A stretch of DNA of 64,000 nt from Edolisoma coerulescens (GCA_013397115.1 VWZW01002539.1:124001-188000), one strand, 5' to 3'; shown: positions 46,586 through 58,800, numbered from the stretch's first letter. The notes: generated from the sequence alone by a model not told the origin. A program made the numbers and translations.

Positions 46586-49500
46586 GAAAGAGACTGCTTA
46601 TGTTTGTTTAGACTGTAATTTTATCTTATCTAGTTCAGTAATGTAAGCCAAAGGGAACTGTCAGGAAGAGTTTAATCCCAGATGCAGCAGTAGAATATAT
46701 GTATTTAACTCTAGAAGTGCTGTTTCTGCTTCCTGTACTCAGTATCTGTCAGCATTAGAGTTCTCTGCACATTTGCTGGTCTATCTCAAATTGTGATTAA
46801 GTTACTGTACGCCAGCTTAGCTTGTATCTATATTGCTTAATTCAGAGGGCACAAACTAGGTTTTATCATTGTTGAAAAACCTGATTATTTTTACACTCTC
46901 TAATTCATTACTTAGGAGCTAAGTGCTTGACATCAGGCACTGAAAAACATGTGGTGTCGATGGGATTCAGAAAAGTCAACCTCAAGTCATAACTTAAATC
47001 ACTCCTAATTTGAAACAATGTGAATCTGCTCACTGAACTCTTGTCCATATTTCCTGTCCATGCTGCTTCTCATGGGAGCTCTCTCATCCTGTCTCATGCT
47101 ATTGCAGTAGGAAGAATTCTTATTATGGGCTAGCAACATCATCTTGCCCTGAGTATTTGAAGAGTGAATTCAGTAAAGTCCAAGAAAGCCAGTGAATGGG
47201 GAAAAGATGAGATGCACTCTTTGACTTAGGGAGTAAGGAAAGTATGGTTGGATTTTCTTTGATCCTGATGGCCTTCAGCCACATCACCAACTCTTAGAAT
47301 ACTCACAAAATGTAAGGCTCTCCACACAGTGTGTCAGAGCTTTGAAATGGAGATTTTTCTCTCCTGGAATTCATTTATTTTTCAGAACATTTACAGTTTG
47401 CTTCCAGAAAGCTCAGAGTCCCAAAAAGAAATGTTGCCAAGATTGATTTGAAGACGTCATACCTTCTTTTTTTCCGCACTTCCGTCTTTCACTCCTCTTG
47501 GGGAGTCTCACCTTGACTTTTACTGCACTGAACCTTTTTTTTAAATTGCATGAATTGATTGAACTCCTGCATTAACTTGTTTATCGAATCTTACTCTAGC
47601 TGACCCAGATGATCAGCCAGTATTTCCTTTCTTTACGTACTGAAAATTTTAGCTTAAATTATTTTGTTCCATTCTTCCAAGGACAGCACTTGATCCTTTC
47701 CTACTCCCACTCATGCTTAAAAGTCTTCCCCTTTCTACCTGGCAGCAGCCAGGCCCTGGGCCAGTGGATGAGCAAAGCAGATACTGTGTGAAGAGCTGTC
47801 AGGGACCAGTGGTCCGTGTCAGGCTGATGCAAGGCTTCCAATTTCACCCAAGCCATGCCATTTTCTTTTTGTCAAATGGAAAAAGGTGATATGCTCCATG
47901 GAACTGGGAAGAGAAATGAGCTACAAAGTCCTGCTGGCTGGGGAGTGTGGAAGTGCTCACTTCTCACCAGGTCCTGGTGGTGGGTGGGGGAAGGAAAAAG
48001 AGCTGCAGTCTGTTTGTCCAGTCCACCGTGACTTAAGGGCTGAATACACCTGCAATGGGCCGTGTCTTCAGCCAGCTTCCTCCTCCTGAGTGCATCAGCA
48101 AGCGGAAATGAAGCAGGAATTCGTTTATTTTGACAAGTTCAGCCAACCTGAAGTTTGAGGAGTGTTACACTCCTGAGCAATAATTTGAAGGTGCTAAACT
48201 GTAAGATTTCTTACAGGAAAGGATGGCAGTTCCTAATTTTTTTCAGAGTTTTGCAGTCTCTACCAGAAGGCATTTCTCATTCTTGCTGTAACAAGTGACT
48301 GACATGTTTTTGGAGAGACGCCGGAGTCGGTGAATCAGTCCTTAATTTTGCATTTGCATTCTGCTGCTTTTTCTGTTTAAAAATCCCCCAAACCACAATA
48401 CTGGCTCCTCCCTGTTAAAATAATAAATAGATAATATTTTAAAATCCCCAAAGCCCCTCTAGAAACACTGAGGCTCGTGAATGCTGCCTTGGCCCAGGAT
48501 GTCAGCAATCACAGTCAAAAGATGATTCTGGAAGTCATCCAAAAATAAACACTGAGAAAGAGGAGCAACTGGGGCTTTCTGTTTGTTTGTTTAGTATTAG
48601 TGCTATTTTTTTAAAACAAAAGAGTCAGTAATTGAGAGGAGGAAAATCTCATGCTGATTACTAAATCCTCTGGGCCTGCTGAAGTATGGAGATTTTTCCA
48701 GTAGATGTTTTTCACATTTGCCTATATTTCCACAAGGCATGTGAGAAACCAAAGTCTCATTTAAAAATAACAGCTTGTAAGAAATTCCATAAATGAAAAG
48801 AAAACAATTTGATTCACAGAAGAGCTCACAGGACCCAGGAATTAGTAACAATGAGACACGTTGCAGTGCAGTAAGAGGACTTTACTTTGCACAGACGCAT
48901 ATGAAGAATGGAATTACATGAACTTAATACTAAAACAACTTTTGTTAATCCCCTGCTCAACCTATTTTTGCTGACAGAAATGCCACAGATATGTTGCATT
49001 TCAGATTCAGAAAACTCTGTTGATCATGTCCTGTAAGATCAGATTTTCTCTTCTGGTGATTCTTGTGTAAGAGCAGAGAACTGTATACAGTTGTCTAGAC
49101 ATCAGTAGGTAAGAGGTGCTGCTTGGATCATTGATGTGTGTCAGAGAACACAGCAAAACCTTCAAAACACACTGAATTTTTATCCTCAGCAGTATAGAAG
49201 TGATGAAAAGTTACTATTGCCCAGTTTGTATCACAGTTACCTTGGCTATTTCTTGTGCAGGAGGAAGCTGGCACTGCTGGCAACAGGCTTTAGCTGTAGC
49301 TGTTCACCTGAACCATTCCAGTGCTATGGGGCTTTTCAGTAATCAGGGCCTTACCACTGGCAGAAGACCCAAGTGTGGGGCAGTTCAGCACTGTGTATCT
49401 CAAAAAGCAGCTTCTCATTCCTGGTGTGTCCTTAAGCCTTTAATTCTTCAGAAGCTCCAAATGGTACTGATTTGCTTCCTAGAGTTCCTGTAAAGTCAGT

Positions 49501-52500
49501 AAATGCAGTGGCATATTCCTCTGGTGTTGTTTGGTCTTGAACTCAGAGACCCAGAAAAAGCATTACAGAAGTTGCTGCAAATAATCATCACCTCGAACGT
49601 CTCCCTATGGTTTTGTAGACACTTGTAAACAAACAGTCATTTTGACAGGACTGGAGAGGGAATAGAAGTCCTTCTTCCATTCCTTAGCTAAAACCAACTT
49701 GTAGAGCTCTCCAGAGCTGATGGAAGACTCTACAGCTGTCCAACAGGTCTGGAATACCTGGACAATGGATGGTCTCTGAAGCACAGAGCCACCACAGCTA
49801 CGATACAACATCTCCAGGAATGATACAATGTTCTGTTAATGTTGCATTTTTTCCTGTTTGAGCTGTGCATAATAATTTGCATAAAAGTCAATCTCAGTTT
49901 AATTTCTATCAAAATCTGTAGGATTTTCTCATATGGAGCTTTTAGCTGAATTAGCTGAGATCTCTCTCCCAGGCTATGAGTATGTAAGATTGAATTTCCT
50001 AGTAATTGGCTAGAGAAATGTTGGGGGGTTTTTTCTGGCAATGCTCACTCAGTTTGGTTTGTTGTTTACTGGGCCCTGTCTCCTGTCACTGGGAAGCTCT
50101 TCCCAACAAATCAGGGGGGCTACTATTTACACCAGCCTTTGAAAACACCCTGTTGAATTTTATTGTGTAAAATGGGACTGGGCATGTCACAGTTAGCCAG
50201 CCAAGTAATTTTCTCCCCCAGTGAACCCTTGAGATATCACACATCCCAATCATTGCAGCATAGAGCAGGTCTAGCCAAGCTGTCTTTGAAAAAACTCCCT
50301 CAGTTCCAGCAGCAGTCTTGCTGCAGGATTATGGAGATCAGTAATTTGCTTCTTGGATGGATTTTCAGCTAATGCTGAGACACACATTATAGTAGCTAGA
50401 CTGCTGCAAAGTGTGGAGGCTACTGCTGGCATCAATGATAGAAGAGGATGTGAAATTTTTGTTGATAAAAATGAAAGTCTGTAAATACAGTTCTGTCCCT
50501 GCAGGATAATTTTATAAGCTTGAATCAAACCTCTTCAAGACCAGGAGAGCAAAGTAAGGTTAACACCACTTTGTCTTCTGAAGTGGGTATGCTCTCTGAT
50601 CAAAAATGTCAAGTTTCCCATTTTCTGTTACCATCCTTTGGCTTTAATGTAATATTTCTTCAGGTGCCAGCAAAGTATATAAAAAATGTATCTCTTAAGA
50701 AGCAAAATTAATTACATTTTTAAGTCAGCTAAAGTAAGAACCTACTAAAAAAGGCACCAGCTGCCTGTAGAGCTGGAACAGCTTTCACAGAGTTAGGCCT
50801 GTAATTTTAATGTGTAAAAAATTGCAGGATGAAACAATCCAGATAAAATCCAGAGCACAGTCATCAGCATTGTAGTCATCACCTACTGGGTACTCAAGGT
50901 AGCCTGCTACTTTTAGAGCCAGGGCTCAGCTATTGCAATAATACAGTAAAAATAAAGTTCTCTGATAATTAGAAGAAATCTGTCCTTGTAATGTGGATCA
51001 GGATTTATTAAATTGGAAAAGTAGCACAGACAGAAAAGAAAGGTTAGAGAACAAGCACTGGAAGACCACCTGTGTTACCAGCGAGAATACAATCAGGGAA
51101 GCTGTGTTCAGATGTGGTAAAACATGTGGGGATATTGACTCAGCAATTGACGGAAGCTTTGTTCTTCTTTGGGATTGAAAATAAGGGAACAATTCCATCA
51201 TCAAAATTGGTTTTTGTCTTTATGGTGTATGCGTGTATGATGTGATCTGAATGGAAAATAGCAAAGTACTTGGTTTCTGATCCAAGGGGAATTTCCTTCT
51301 GCTCACCCCTTACAGTCTTTCAACACAGCAAACCTGGGTGAAGGCTCTTGTTGGGAAGCGCAGGACTCCTCTAGATATACTGTGTTCTGTAATCCCACCT
51401 GCCTGGTCCAGCTGGGGGACAGCTCAGGAAAAGGAGCGTGTAGCACTCCACACTACACTGCTTACTTCAGTGATTAAGCCATAAACTCACAGGTGTCCAA
51501 GCATAAGCAGATCCTAATTACTTCTGTCTTTCCCTTAGCCCTGGTTTTCTTCAGTCCAGAGTAATGTCTTAAGCTTTTTTAGTTCCCTGTGTAGCTGAGC
51601 CCAGAGCAGTTGGTCACCTTTGATTCAGTTTTTCTGCTGGTGCAAACATAACTCCCAGCTGGGAATCATAGCTCAGGCCTATTGTTATGTCTGATTTGTT
51701 TAGAATAAGTTTTAAAAATTGGGATTTGGGTTTCATACCGTGCTTAGTGTTCCCTAAAATGCAGGCCTATGTTCTCCATGGCCCCAAATGCTACCACATG
51801 ATTGACTTTTGTCCTAATTACATAATTACTTTAGCAACAGGAGCCCATCCTCTCGAGTTTCCTACATCTTCTCCTAATTACCTGGTTGCAGGCAAGACTC
51901 CAATGGCTAAAAAATTCCCGTCTGCAGTTTTTCTCATTACTGTCTCTGCACCATATTCTATGGAATTCAGAGAAGTGCACTGAAATTTGTACTGATATGA
52001 ATGAAGCCAGAATTTCAATCAGTTTAATTTTTAAAACTGTTCATTTTGTATGAAAAAGAAATGGGCTCAATAAAAAGTTGTCTGGAAGCTTAGAATGCCA
52101 CTGAAACAGCAACTAAAAGGAGAAAGGTTTGCATGTGCACAAAATTTTTATCCTAATCAAGCCAACATGAATTTTTAGCAGATTTATTCTCTTCATTACT
52201 CCTTCCCTCTTCAGTTAAAACCTTTTATTGAAAGGCTTTATCAAAGATCTAAACCTGACCATTGTTTTTGGAACACCTGCCTTTGTTAATGTATCAGAAA
52301 CCTGCAGTGCTGATAAAAGGAGCCTAACTAGTCCTTTTTTTTTTTCTGTATTAATATGGTCCTTTTATTATTTTCTTACAGCTTTTTTTTAAGCACTGCA
52401 GACTCTCCTTTCATGGAGGGGATGTATTTAAACAACCAACATGAAAGTACTCACCTTTTGGGTGAAAAGCCTCTGGCTTCATCAAAGTTGTCTTAGCTTA

Positions 52501-52516
52501 TGCTGGATCAAAACTG

Positions 52517-52538
52517 AAAAAAAAAAAAAAAAAAAAAA
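52517..52538. repeat. A22 homopolymer
   Basis: The longest homopolymer in the window, in intron 3. No retrocopy body is recognised upstream. Confidence 0.95.
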
Positions 52539-53421
52539 CCTGAAATCAATACCCAGAGAAGACAGTGGCATGAGAAGAGGTCTAAGCATTAACCTCTGCA
52601 CATGTAGGTTAACATAAAAGCATAATAACTGGTTAAGGGATTTGCTTTCATTCAAAGCCTGCCAGAGAAGTATACAGGCTAGTGGTACAGTGTTATTGCA
52701 GAAAGGAAGTTCACTGGATGAGAAATATTCCTCACTGAAGTAAGTAAGAGGTTGACTGTGGGAAAAATTGGGTTGTATGGAATGGAGCTGACAGTGAAGC
52801 TTTATTTCAGACAGACATTTTTGAGCCCACAGTTGGCAGTGATTCATGTTAAAGAACAATGGCCTTACTTACAGCATCAGTATTTTGGGAATGCTAGGCT
52901 GAGAGATAGCAAATTGTCTTCTTGTCCATTACAAAAATAAAACCACATGTCTTCCATCAGTTTAGCAGTTACAACTGTAACCATTAATAGTTAAATACAA
53001 CTTTTTAAACATGCATACCACAGAGTTTTCCTCTGATACTGTTTATCCCAAAAAAGCAAGATGAAAAAGATACCATCAGTAACACCTCGAATTGGTTTTA
53101 CACTACTCAGACCTCAAACAAAGGAAGTTTTTTGCACTTTTTCTATCACTTGTTGTAATCATGCTAAAAAATCCAAAAACATCTAAAAGCTTTTAAACAG
53201 AATTACATTAGGGAAAGGCTAAGGTCTTGAAACCCTGTAATCTAGGAAGTGTTTATGCATGAGAGAGAAACATTTATTATACTAAAAATTTAATTTAATA
53301 GTCAACCAAGCAAAAACCTGTAATGATCATTTATTATCTTATATACATATATAAGGAATGCAATGGAATCCAATGACAGACTCCTAAAAATCAGCTAATT
53401 TCTGCTTTTTGAATACACTAG

Positions 53422-53493
53422 GTTGTTGGTGTGGCTCAAGCAATCAACAAGAAATCTGGAATTGGTGGCACTTTCACCGAACAAGATGAAAAG
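53422..53493 (+). CDS. PDE5A: PDE5A exon 4 (GAF-A, NKFDE motif)
   Basis: Twenty-four codons, residues 260-283 (VVGVAQAINKKSG..TFTEQDEK). The acceptor is CACTAG|GTT and the donor AAG|GTATAA, phase 0/0. It contains the full NK(x)nF(x)3DE signature of cyclic-nucleotide-binding GAF domains: Asn268, Lys269, Phe277, Asp281 and Glu282. In the family this motif is required for high-affinity cGMP binding, which activates the catalytic domain and favours phosphorylation of the upstream serine. Mammals read SGNGGTF here; this sequence reads SGIGGTF, a non-polar change in the loop between the N/K and F positions. Confidence 0.97.
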
Positions 53494-54604
53494 GTATAAA
53501 AGCTGGATGTTTATGTCTCTTCTGTTTTCATAGGGGAAGGAGGATAGATATGTTTTTAATTTTCCTGCAGCTCAGAAATTTTTAAGTTATTAAAAATTAA
53601 ACATCTCTGAGAAAGTAAACATTCCTGGCAATACTGAACATTCTTTTTCTTTAAGAGGCCATGAGAAATGTGGATGTGAAATAATTTAATTTCTGGATCA
53701 CCATGTTCTCTGTCATATCATATATCTCTGAAACACAGGCTTACTCTACTGAAATGCGTTGGAAAACACTTTCATAACTTTTAATGGACAAAATTTTTAA
53801 TTAATTGGTTCTAACTTTCCTGGCAAGCCCAACAAACACAATTCGAGTATTAAAATTTGTAGAGTGATTCTCTTTTAAATACCATTTTGCTTCTCAGTAT
53901 AGCATTTGCAGGAAAAGAAAAAGCTTTAGATAAATTATGACCAATATATGAGAGAATCAGGAGAGCAGACAGTAGAATAGATTCCCAATTCTCACACTGC
54001 AGATGCTTTCCAAAAATTTCCAGACTTCACATTCAGATTGGTGGGGCAAAAACTAGGCTGTGCTCAGGCTGAAGAAGTTGACTTAACAATCAGCAATAAA
54101 AAAATCAGAATTCACCCCTTCTCTTTGAAAACTTCCCCTTTAAAACAAAATGCACACAGAGTATCTTCAGGCTATCAGAATTAATCCCATCCTGAATGAA
54201 GAAAAAACTGTGGGCTTGCTATGTTAGCAAATTTTTATTTTCACTTCCCGAGAGACTGAGTTCCCTCAGGGAGGCTGGTTGTCTGTGCTCAGTTTTTCTA
54301 GATAAAATATGCATTGCTGCAAAATATTTTTTTTCCTTTTAGCTGCTTTTTATATGAACCCTACTTGTACCAAGATAATGATCTTCAGAGTTTATCTTAA
54401 AAAAAAGGAGAAGGGATTCTTGAGGAAATAAGAAATTATGAGTAGCTGAAAAAAACCCAGACCCTGAATGTGCGGTTGCCAAAAATAACAAAAATATCAA
54501 TTAATACTTCAGAGTGAAAACGTTGCCAGTAGCTTATCTTTAAATAGAGTTCAGATGCTGTGGGACATAATCTCTGTGAGATGTTGATGTTCATTTGTCT
54601 CCAG

Positions 54605-54694
54605 GATTTTGCTGCATATTTGGCATTTTGTGGAATTGTTCTTCACAACGCTCAGTTGTACGAGACGTCTCTGCTCGAGAACAGGCGCAATCAG
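54605..54694 (+). CDS. PDE5A: PDE5A exon 5 (end of GAF-A)
   Basis: Thirty codons, residues 284-313 (DFAAYLAFCGIVLHNAQLYE..LENRRNQ). The acceptor is TCCAG|GAT and the donor CAG|GTACGG, phase 0/0. It encodes the last helix of GAF-A and the start of the long helix linking GAF-A to GAF-B. It is near-identical to mammals; the one visible change is ENRRNQ for ENKRNQ. Confidence 0.97.
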
Positions 54695-54820
54695 GTACGG
54701 CCAACAGGTTTGTCCCAGGGACGCAGAAATTAGGAGGGTTTGCAAGTAACCAGTGCCTCCTCTCCCTGTTTTTGATGTGGTAGTTATTCCTTGGCTGCTT
54801 TTAATCCCCGTGACTGAATG

Positions 54821-54862
54821 CTGTGTGTCTGTGATAAAGCTCTGTGTGTCTCTGATAGAGCT
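54821..54862. repeat. 21-bp tandem dimer
   Basis: CTGTGTGTCTGTGATAAAGC-T at 54821-54841 is followed by CTGTGTGTCTCTGATAGAGC-T at 54842-54862, in intron 5. Two mismatches in 21 bases. Confidence 0.9.
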
Positions 54863-55415
54863 GCACTGGGAAGAGGCTGCGCACGTTCCAGCCTGGGCTG
54901 TGAGAAATGGCCTGTCTAGGGGAAGCAGGTAGAGCCGTATGTCAGAAAATTCATTCCGTGTTAATATACTTGATATTGCCTGAAGTTATCCTGTGGTTCA
55001 CTTATGTATTAAACAACCAGAGGTGTCACACTCCAGAACTTACAGGCAGCATTATCCCTATGGAATAGCAGAGGTCAAACAGACTTATTTTCAGCTGTTA
55101 CCACTGTAACAGTCACTAACCATATTTTCAGTAATGATCAGATGGAAAACTGCATTTCCTTCTGATTGCTATAGCTTTACTTTGGAGCCAACTTTGTAAC
55201 TGATGGGTTGTTAATGCCATGACCTTTATGGGTGAATATGCCTGCCCTGTATGATGTGATAATGTTTCGGAGAAAAGACTAGACAGCAGTTGTTCTAAAT
55301 TTTTTTCTGTTAGGTCTGAGTTTCCAAGTGACTATCAGTAATTGGTACTATAAGTAATTGGTAAATTGGTACAAATTTGGATAATTTATTAAATTGCCTT
55401 CATGTTTCTTGTGAG

Positions 55416-55430
55416 AAAAAAAAAAAAAAA
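55416..55430. repeat. A15 homopolymer
   Basis: A-tract in intron 5. A small direct repeat of AGTAATTGGTA lies just upstream (about 55337 and 55353). Confidence 0.9.
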
Positions 55431-55936
55431 GAGCACATCTGAGCAGTGAAGTCCGTCAACAGCAACTTTGAGATACAGCAGACTGTATTTAAATGTTTTC
55501 ACCAAAGGAGTTCATTAGGATCTGTGAGAATTACAACCAAGAATAATTGTGTCAGCAGTCTTAAAAAATGTAAATATCACTGATTTGAGAATGCACACAC
55601 AAGCCATAGGAAAACATGTTTCCTAAGGACAGGTAACTGTATTGTCTGGATTTCTAGGGTTTCATTTGACCTATTTATGCCTAAATGTGTTCTGCCTCTC
55701 TGACTGAAAACATCAGACAGCTAACTGTGCTATTTAATTCTTCCATAAAAAGTGTCAAACTGGCTAATGTTGACTGTTACCTTGCAATCTGTGAGAGCCA
55801 AAACTTACTTTTGGTCCCAGACATAAACATTGGTGTCCTTGATTCAGGGGACAGGAGAAGACTCAAAGACATTAGTAATGATAATTATTGCATAAATCAT
55901 GATTAGTCAAACCCTCACAAATGACCTTTCCTTCAG

Positions 55937-56074
55937 GTACTTCTTGACCTTGCCAGCCTGATTTTTGAGGAGCAGCAGTCTTTGGAAGTAATCCTGAAGA
56001 AGATAGCAGCCACTATAATATCCTTCATGCAGGTGCAGAGGTGTACCATCTTCATAGTGGATGAAGATTGTCCT
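55937..56074 (+). CDS. PDE5A: PDE5A exon 6 (linker helix and start of GAF-B)
   Basis: Forty-six codons, residues 314-359 (VLLDLASLIFEEQQSLEVIL..CTIFIVDEDCP). The acceptor is CTTCAG|GTA and the donor CCT|GTGAGT, phase 0/0. The first half finishes the inter-GAF helix. GAF-B begins at about LEVILKKIAATIISFMQVQ, parallel to the HLDVTALCHKIF start of GAF-A. GAF-B in PDE5 does not show high-affinity cGMP binding but supports dimerisation and restrains GAF-A. The last residue (Pro) replaces the mammalian Ser-Asp boundary. Confidence 0.96.
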
Positions 56075-56537
56075 GTGAGTATGTTTATTTTGTCTGAAGG
56101 CAGAAGTGTTTATTCCCTGGGAGTGGTGTGGGCTTCCCTCCATTCTCATATGTTCTGTTGTCTTTTCATCCTCTGTCTTTTCTTTCATGGCATCTGCTCA
56201 GGTTGGGTGTTGACATGAGAGGTTTTGGCCTTTGTGTAAAGAATTTCTGTGCTGACATATAAATTTGGCACCGCTCGGAAATACCGGCATTTCTTCTCTG
56301 GGCCATCAGTAGAGATTCAAGACACTTCAGTGATATTTAAAGTTCTATCAAAAGATACCTTTATGGTAGGATCCAGTATGCTTGGTGATAGGTGTGAAAT
56401 GAAGCTGTATAATTTTACACTTGTCTTTAGTACAAAATATGTCTTGATAACTGCAACAAGGGTTTAATGAGTAATACTATTCTAAATAATGACAACCTTA
56501 TACACCTGTGTATTCAAACATCCTCTTGGTATTCCAG

Positions 56538-56605
56538 GATACGTTTTCTAGTGTCTTTCACATGGAATCTGAGGAATTAGAAGATTCAGCTGAAAATCTG
56601 AGGAG
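56538..56605 (+). CDS. PDE5A: PDE5A exon 7 (GAF-B variable loop)
   Basis: Sixty-eight bases, residues 360-381 plus two bases of Arg382 (DTFSSVFHMESEELEDSAEN..). The acceptor is TTCCAG|GAT and the donor AGGAG|GTAAAC, phase 0 in and 2 out. FSSVFHME and EELE match mammalian PDE5A. The second half (EDSAENLRR versus EKSSDTLTR in human) is the most diverged coding segment of the window after the N-terminus, and the mammalian Cys in HMECEE is Ser here. It forms a surface insertion in GAF-B. Skipping it alone would shift the frame; skipping exons 7 and 8 together would not. Confidence 0.95.
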
Positions 56606-56974
56606 GTAAACCAATTAATTCAGACTTTTGTTCATCCCAGGAGAATGCTGAAGAAACTATGCTTTTAATATTCTTTTCATAATAACAGACTTATTTCTGC
56701 TGGGTCCCATTTATTACTGCTATCTTTATAGAGCAGGTTTTCCCCTGAAGTGGGCACAGACCAACTCTCTTGCCTTACAATGGTCCCACTGAGCAGAACA
56801 GGAGTAGGGCTCGATCTCTTCGCTTGGCCAGTCTAAGAACATATTTGTATTTCAAGGCTAAGCTATGGAAATGTACAAATGAGCTGCTCTAAAACCGATC
56901 TCAAAGAAATCTGCATGGATGACTATGTTGTAGAGGAGACATATGCAAATTAGGAGATAATAATGAAAATAATG

Positions 56975-57115
56975 CTTTTAATAAATTATTTTAATCATTA
57001 TCCTCATCTCACAGACAAGGAAGATGACTCAAGAAACATGTCTGACTAAAGCAAGACTAGAGTCCTAAAGTTCTGACTCCCTCTCATCTTTGGGAAACCA
57101 CTAAGGAGTTCAAGC
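56975..57115 (+). mobile_element. Probable MIR-like SINE relic
   Basis: TTTAATCATTATCCTCATCT, CACAGACAAGGAAGATGACTC, a degraded middle, then AGACTAGAGTCCTAAAGTTC and TGACTCCCTCTC follow the MIR order (TATTATCCCCATTTTACAGATGAGGAAACTGAGGC ... GGATTCGAACC ... TCTGACTCC). This is the best of the three MIR candidates in this gene. Confidence 0.45.
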
Positions 57116-58469
57116 GGGAGGAAGGGAAAGGAAGAAACAGCTGAATTAAAATACACAGATGAAATAGTTCCCAAAGTTATCCTGAACCTCTGTATTGAAG
57201 TTTGAAAATTACTGTCTCTGTCATCAAAAACAGTTGTTTCAAATACTGTCAGAAAGAGACACAGTTGTATATAAAATGCTCTACTACAGCTATTTTGTGC
57301 AAGGAGGAAACAGATTTTCTGCCCCCCTTTGATGTTGTTTTGCAGTAAATATTTATTATAATAATTCCATATATTAGAAAATTATGTCCAAAGTGTGTGA
57401 CTTGAGCAACTAAAAGCTGTTGAACTGTGCTACAGTTTTAGACAGTGTTCAACCAGAAAGTACAGTGGTACAACAGCCTGGTAGGATCACAGGATGAAAA
57501 AGAAAATTCCTCTTTAGTCCTCTTCTACTCCATACTCCTTCCTCCTCATTATCCCTTTTATGGTTACTAGTTAATGGACTCAAAATGTTATTAACTGCTT
57601 GCATGAGCCACCAGGAAATCATTTCTCATACCTGACAATGGGGAGAGGAATCTTGGAAGCTTAGTTGCCTATCAAAGTCTTGTTCATAAGACAGCACAAT
57701 TATATGCCAAGGACTGCACTGTGAGTCAACCACCGGAGTTACAACTTCTGCTATGCTTGAAGGGCACGATTTCAGGCAAGAGCAGAAATATAATGACATG
57801 GATTAGATGGGAAGTATTACTTTACATAATATAAAATTTCAGGCTTGTTATGCAATCAAGGACACCGAATCAAACTCCAAAGCTGTTTTTCAGAATTGTG
57901 GGGCATTGCCTTGAATGTGTGAAATAACAAAAGAATTCCTCTCCTCCAGCCCTGGAACATCCTTACACCAGAAGGATAACGAAAGTCAAGTCAAATGTTG
58001 GAGAGAAACTACAGGAGCTTGATGGGAATAGCTTTATAATTAGGACACATGTCCTCCTCCAAGGCAGGCAAAGGGTCTAAGAGAATTAAAATACCTTCAA
58101 TAAATTGTGGCTAAAAAAGTGGAGATGATTGATTCCATAAAGATATTTTATGTCCTGCTTTGGTATAGACAGTTCTATTTCAGTAACAGAACCTCCATGT
58201 GACTGATTGTCCCTTTACTTACAGAACAAATTTGAAATGAACTTAGAGGCAGAAAATTCACAAGTGATACCTGCTGCAGTCTCTTGAACTAATATGTGAA
58301 TTTCACCCAGTATTGGTTTTTCAGGAGTATTAGATTTGTGAATGCAGTTTGTTTTCAAATAGTTCTATTTATTTCAATATAAACCCAGCTGTTCATTCCT
58401 TATCCTTCATCTGTGTAAACTGTAGGGAATTGTTTATTTCTTCAGTTTGGTGTTCAGTGTTAATGTTGT

Positions 58470-58560
58470 TGAACATTAAAGAAACGGCGGAAAGCATGAG
58501 CCAATCCATGCTGCAGTTTTGTGACAACAGCTGGATTAGGATACAGGATTTGAACTCAAC
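58470..58560 (+). mobile_element. Possible MIR-like SINE relic
   Basis: AAAGAAACGGCGGAAAGCAT, a TGACAACAGCTGGA segment and ACAGGATTTGAACTCAACTC resemble the GAAACTGAGGC, TCACACAGCTAG and GGGATTCGAACCCAG blocks of MIR in order. Short and uncertain; an ancient amniote SINE of another family is an alternative. Confidence 0.3.
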
Positions 58561-58691
58561 TCCATTATATATCTATTGGTTGTATCTACATATCCTTTTC
58601 TGATATGGGAAGATATTACTATTACCTGCCTGGCATAATGAAATGACTCACTTTTATGCTACGCACATAATAATAATGCTGTATCCTTCAG

Positions 58692-58800
58692 GGACTATGA
58701 CACAAACAAAATCAATTACATGTATGCTCAGTATGTCAAGAATACGATGGAGCCACTCAACATCCCAGATGTCTGCAAAGACAGAAGATTTCCATGGACA
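58692..58800 (+). CDS. PDE5A: PDE5A exon 8 (GAF-B)
   Basis: One base completing Arg382 plus 36 codons, residues 383-418 (DYDTNKINYMYAQYVKNTME..DRRFPWT). The acceptor is CTTCAG|GGAC and the donor ACA|GTAAGT, phase 2 in and 0 out. NKINYMYAQYVKNTMEPLNIPDV is identical to mammalian PDE5A, followed by C in place of S. It forms the central helix and strand of GAF-B. Confidence 0.97.

Larger units (their letters stand above)
46465..53421 (+). other. PDE5A intron 3
   Basis: 6957 bp, GTAAGT to CACTAG. Contains a T16 tract (46570-46585) and an A22 tract (52517-52538). Otherwise it is unique AT-rich sequence with no exon or repeat family that I recognise. Confidence 0.93.
53494..55936 (+). other. PDE5A introns 4 and 5
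   Basis: Intron 4 is 53494-54604 (1111 bp) and intron 5 is 54695-55936 (1242 bp), separated by exon 5. Intron 5 holds a 21-bp tandem dimer (54821-54862) and an A15 tract (55416-55430). No other feature is seen. Confidence 0.93.
56606..58691 (+). other. PDE5A intron 7
   Basis: 2086 bp, GTAAAC to CTTCAG. Two segments resemble MIR-type SINE relics (about 56975-57110 and 58470-58560, annotated separately). Intron 6 before exon 7 (56075-56537, 463 bp) shows nothing of note. Confidence 0.92.
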
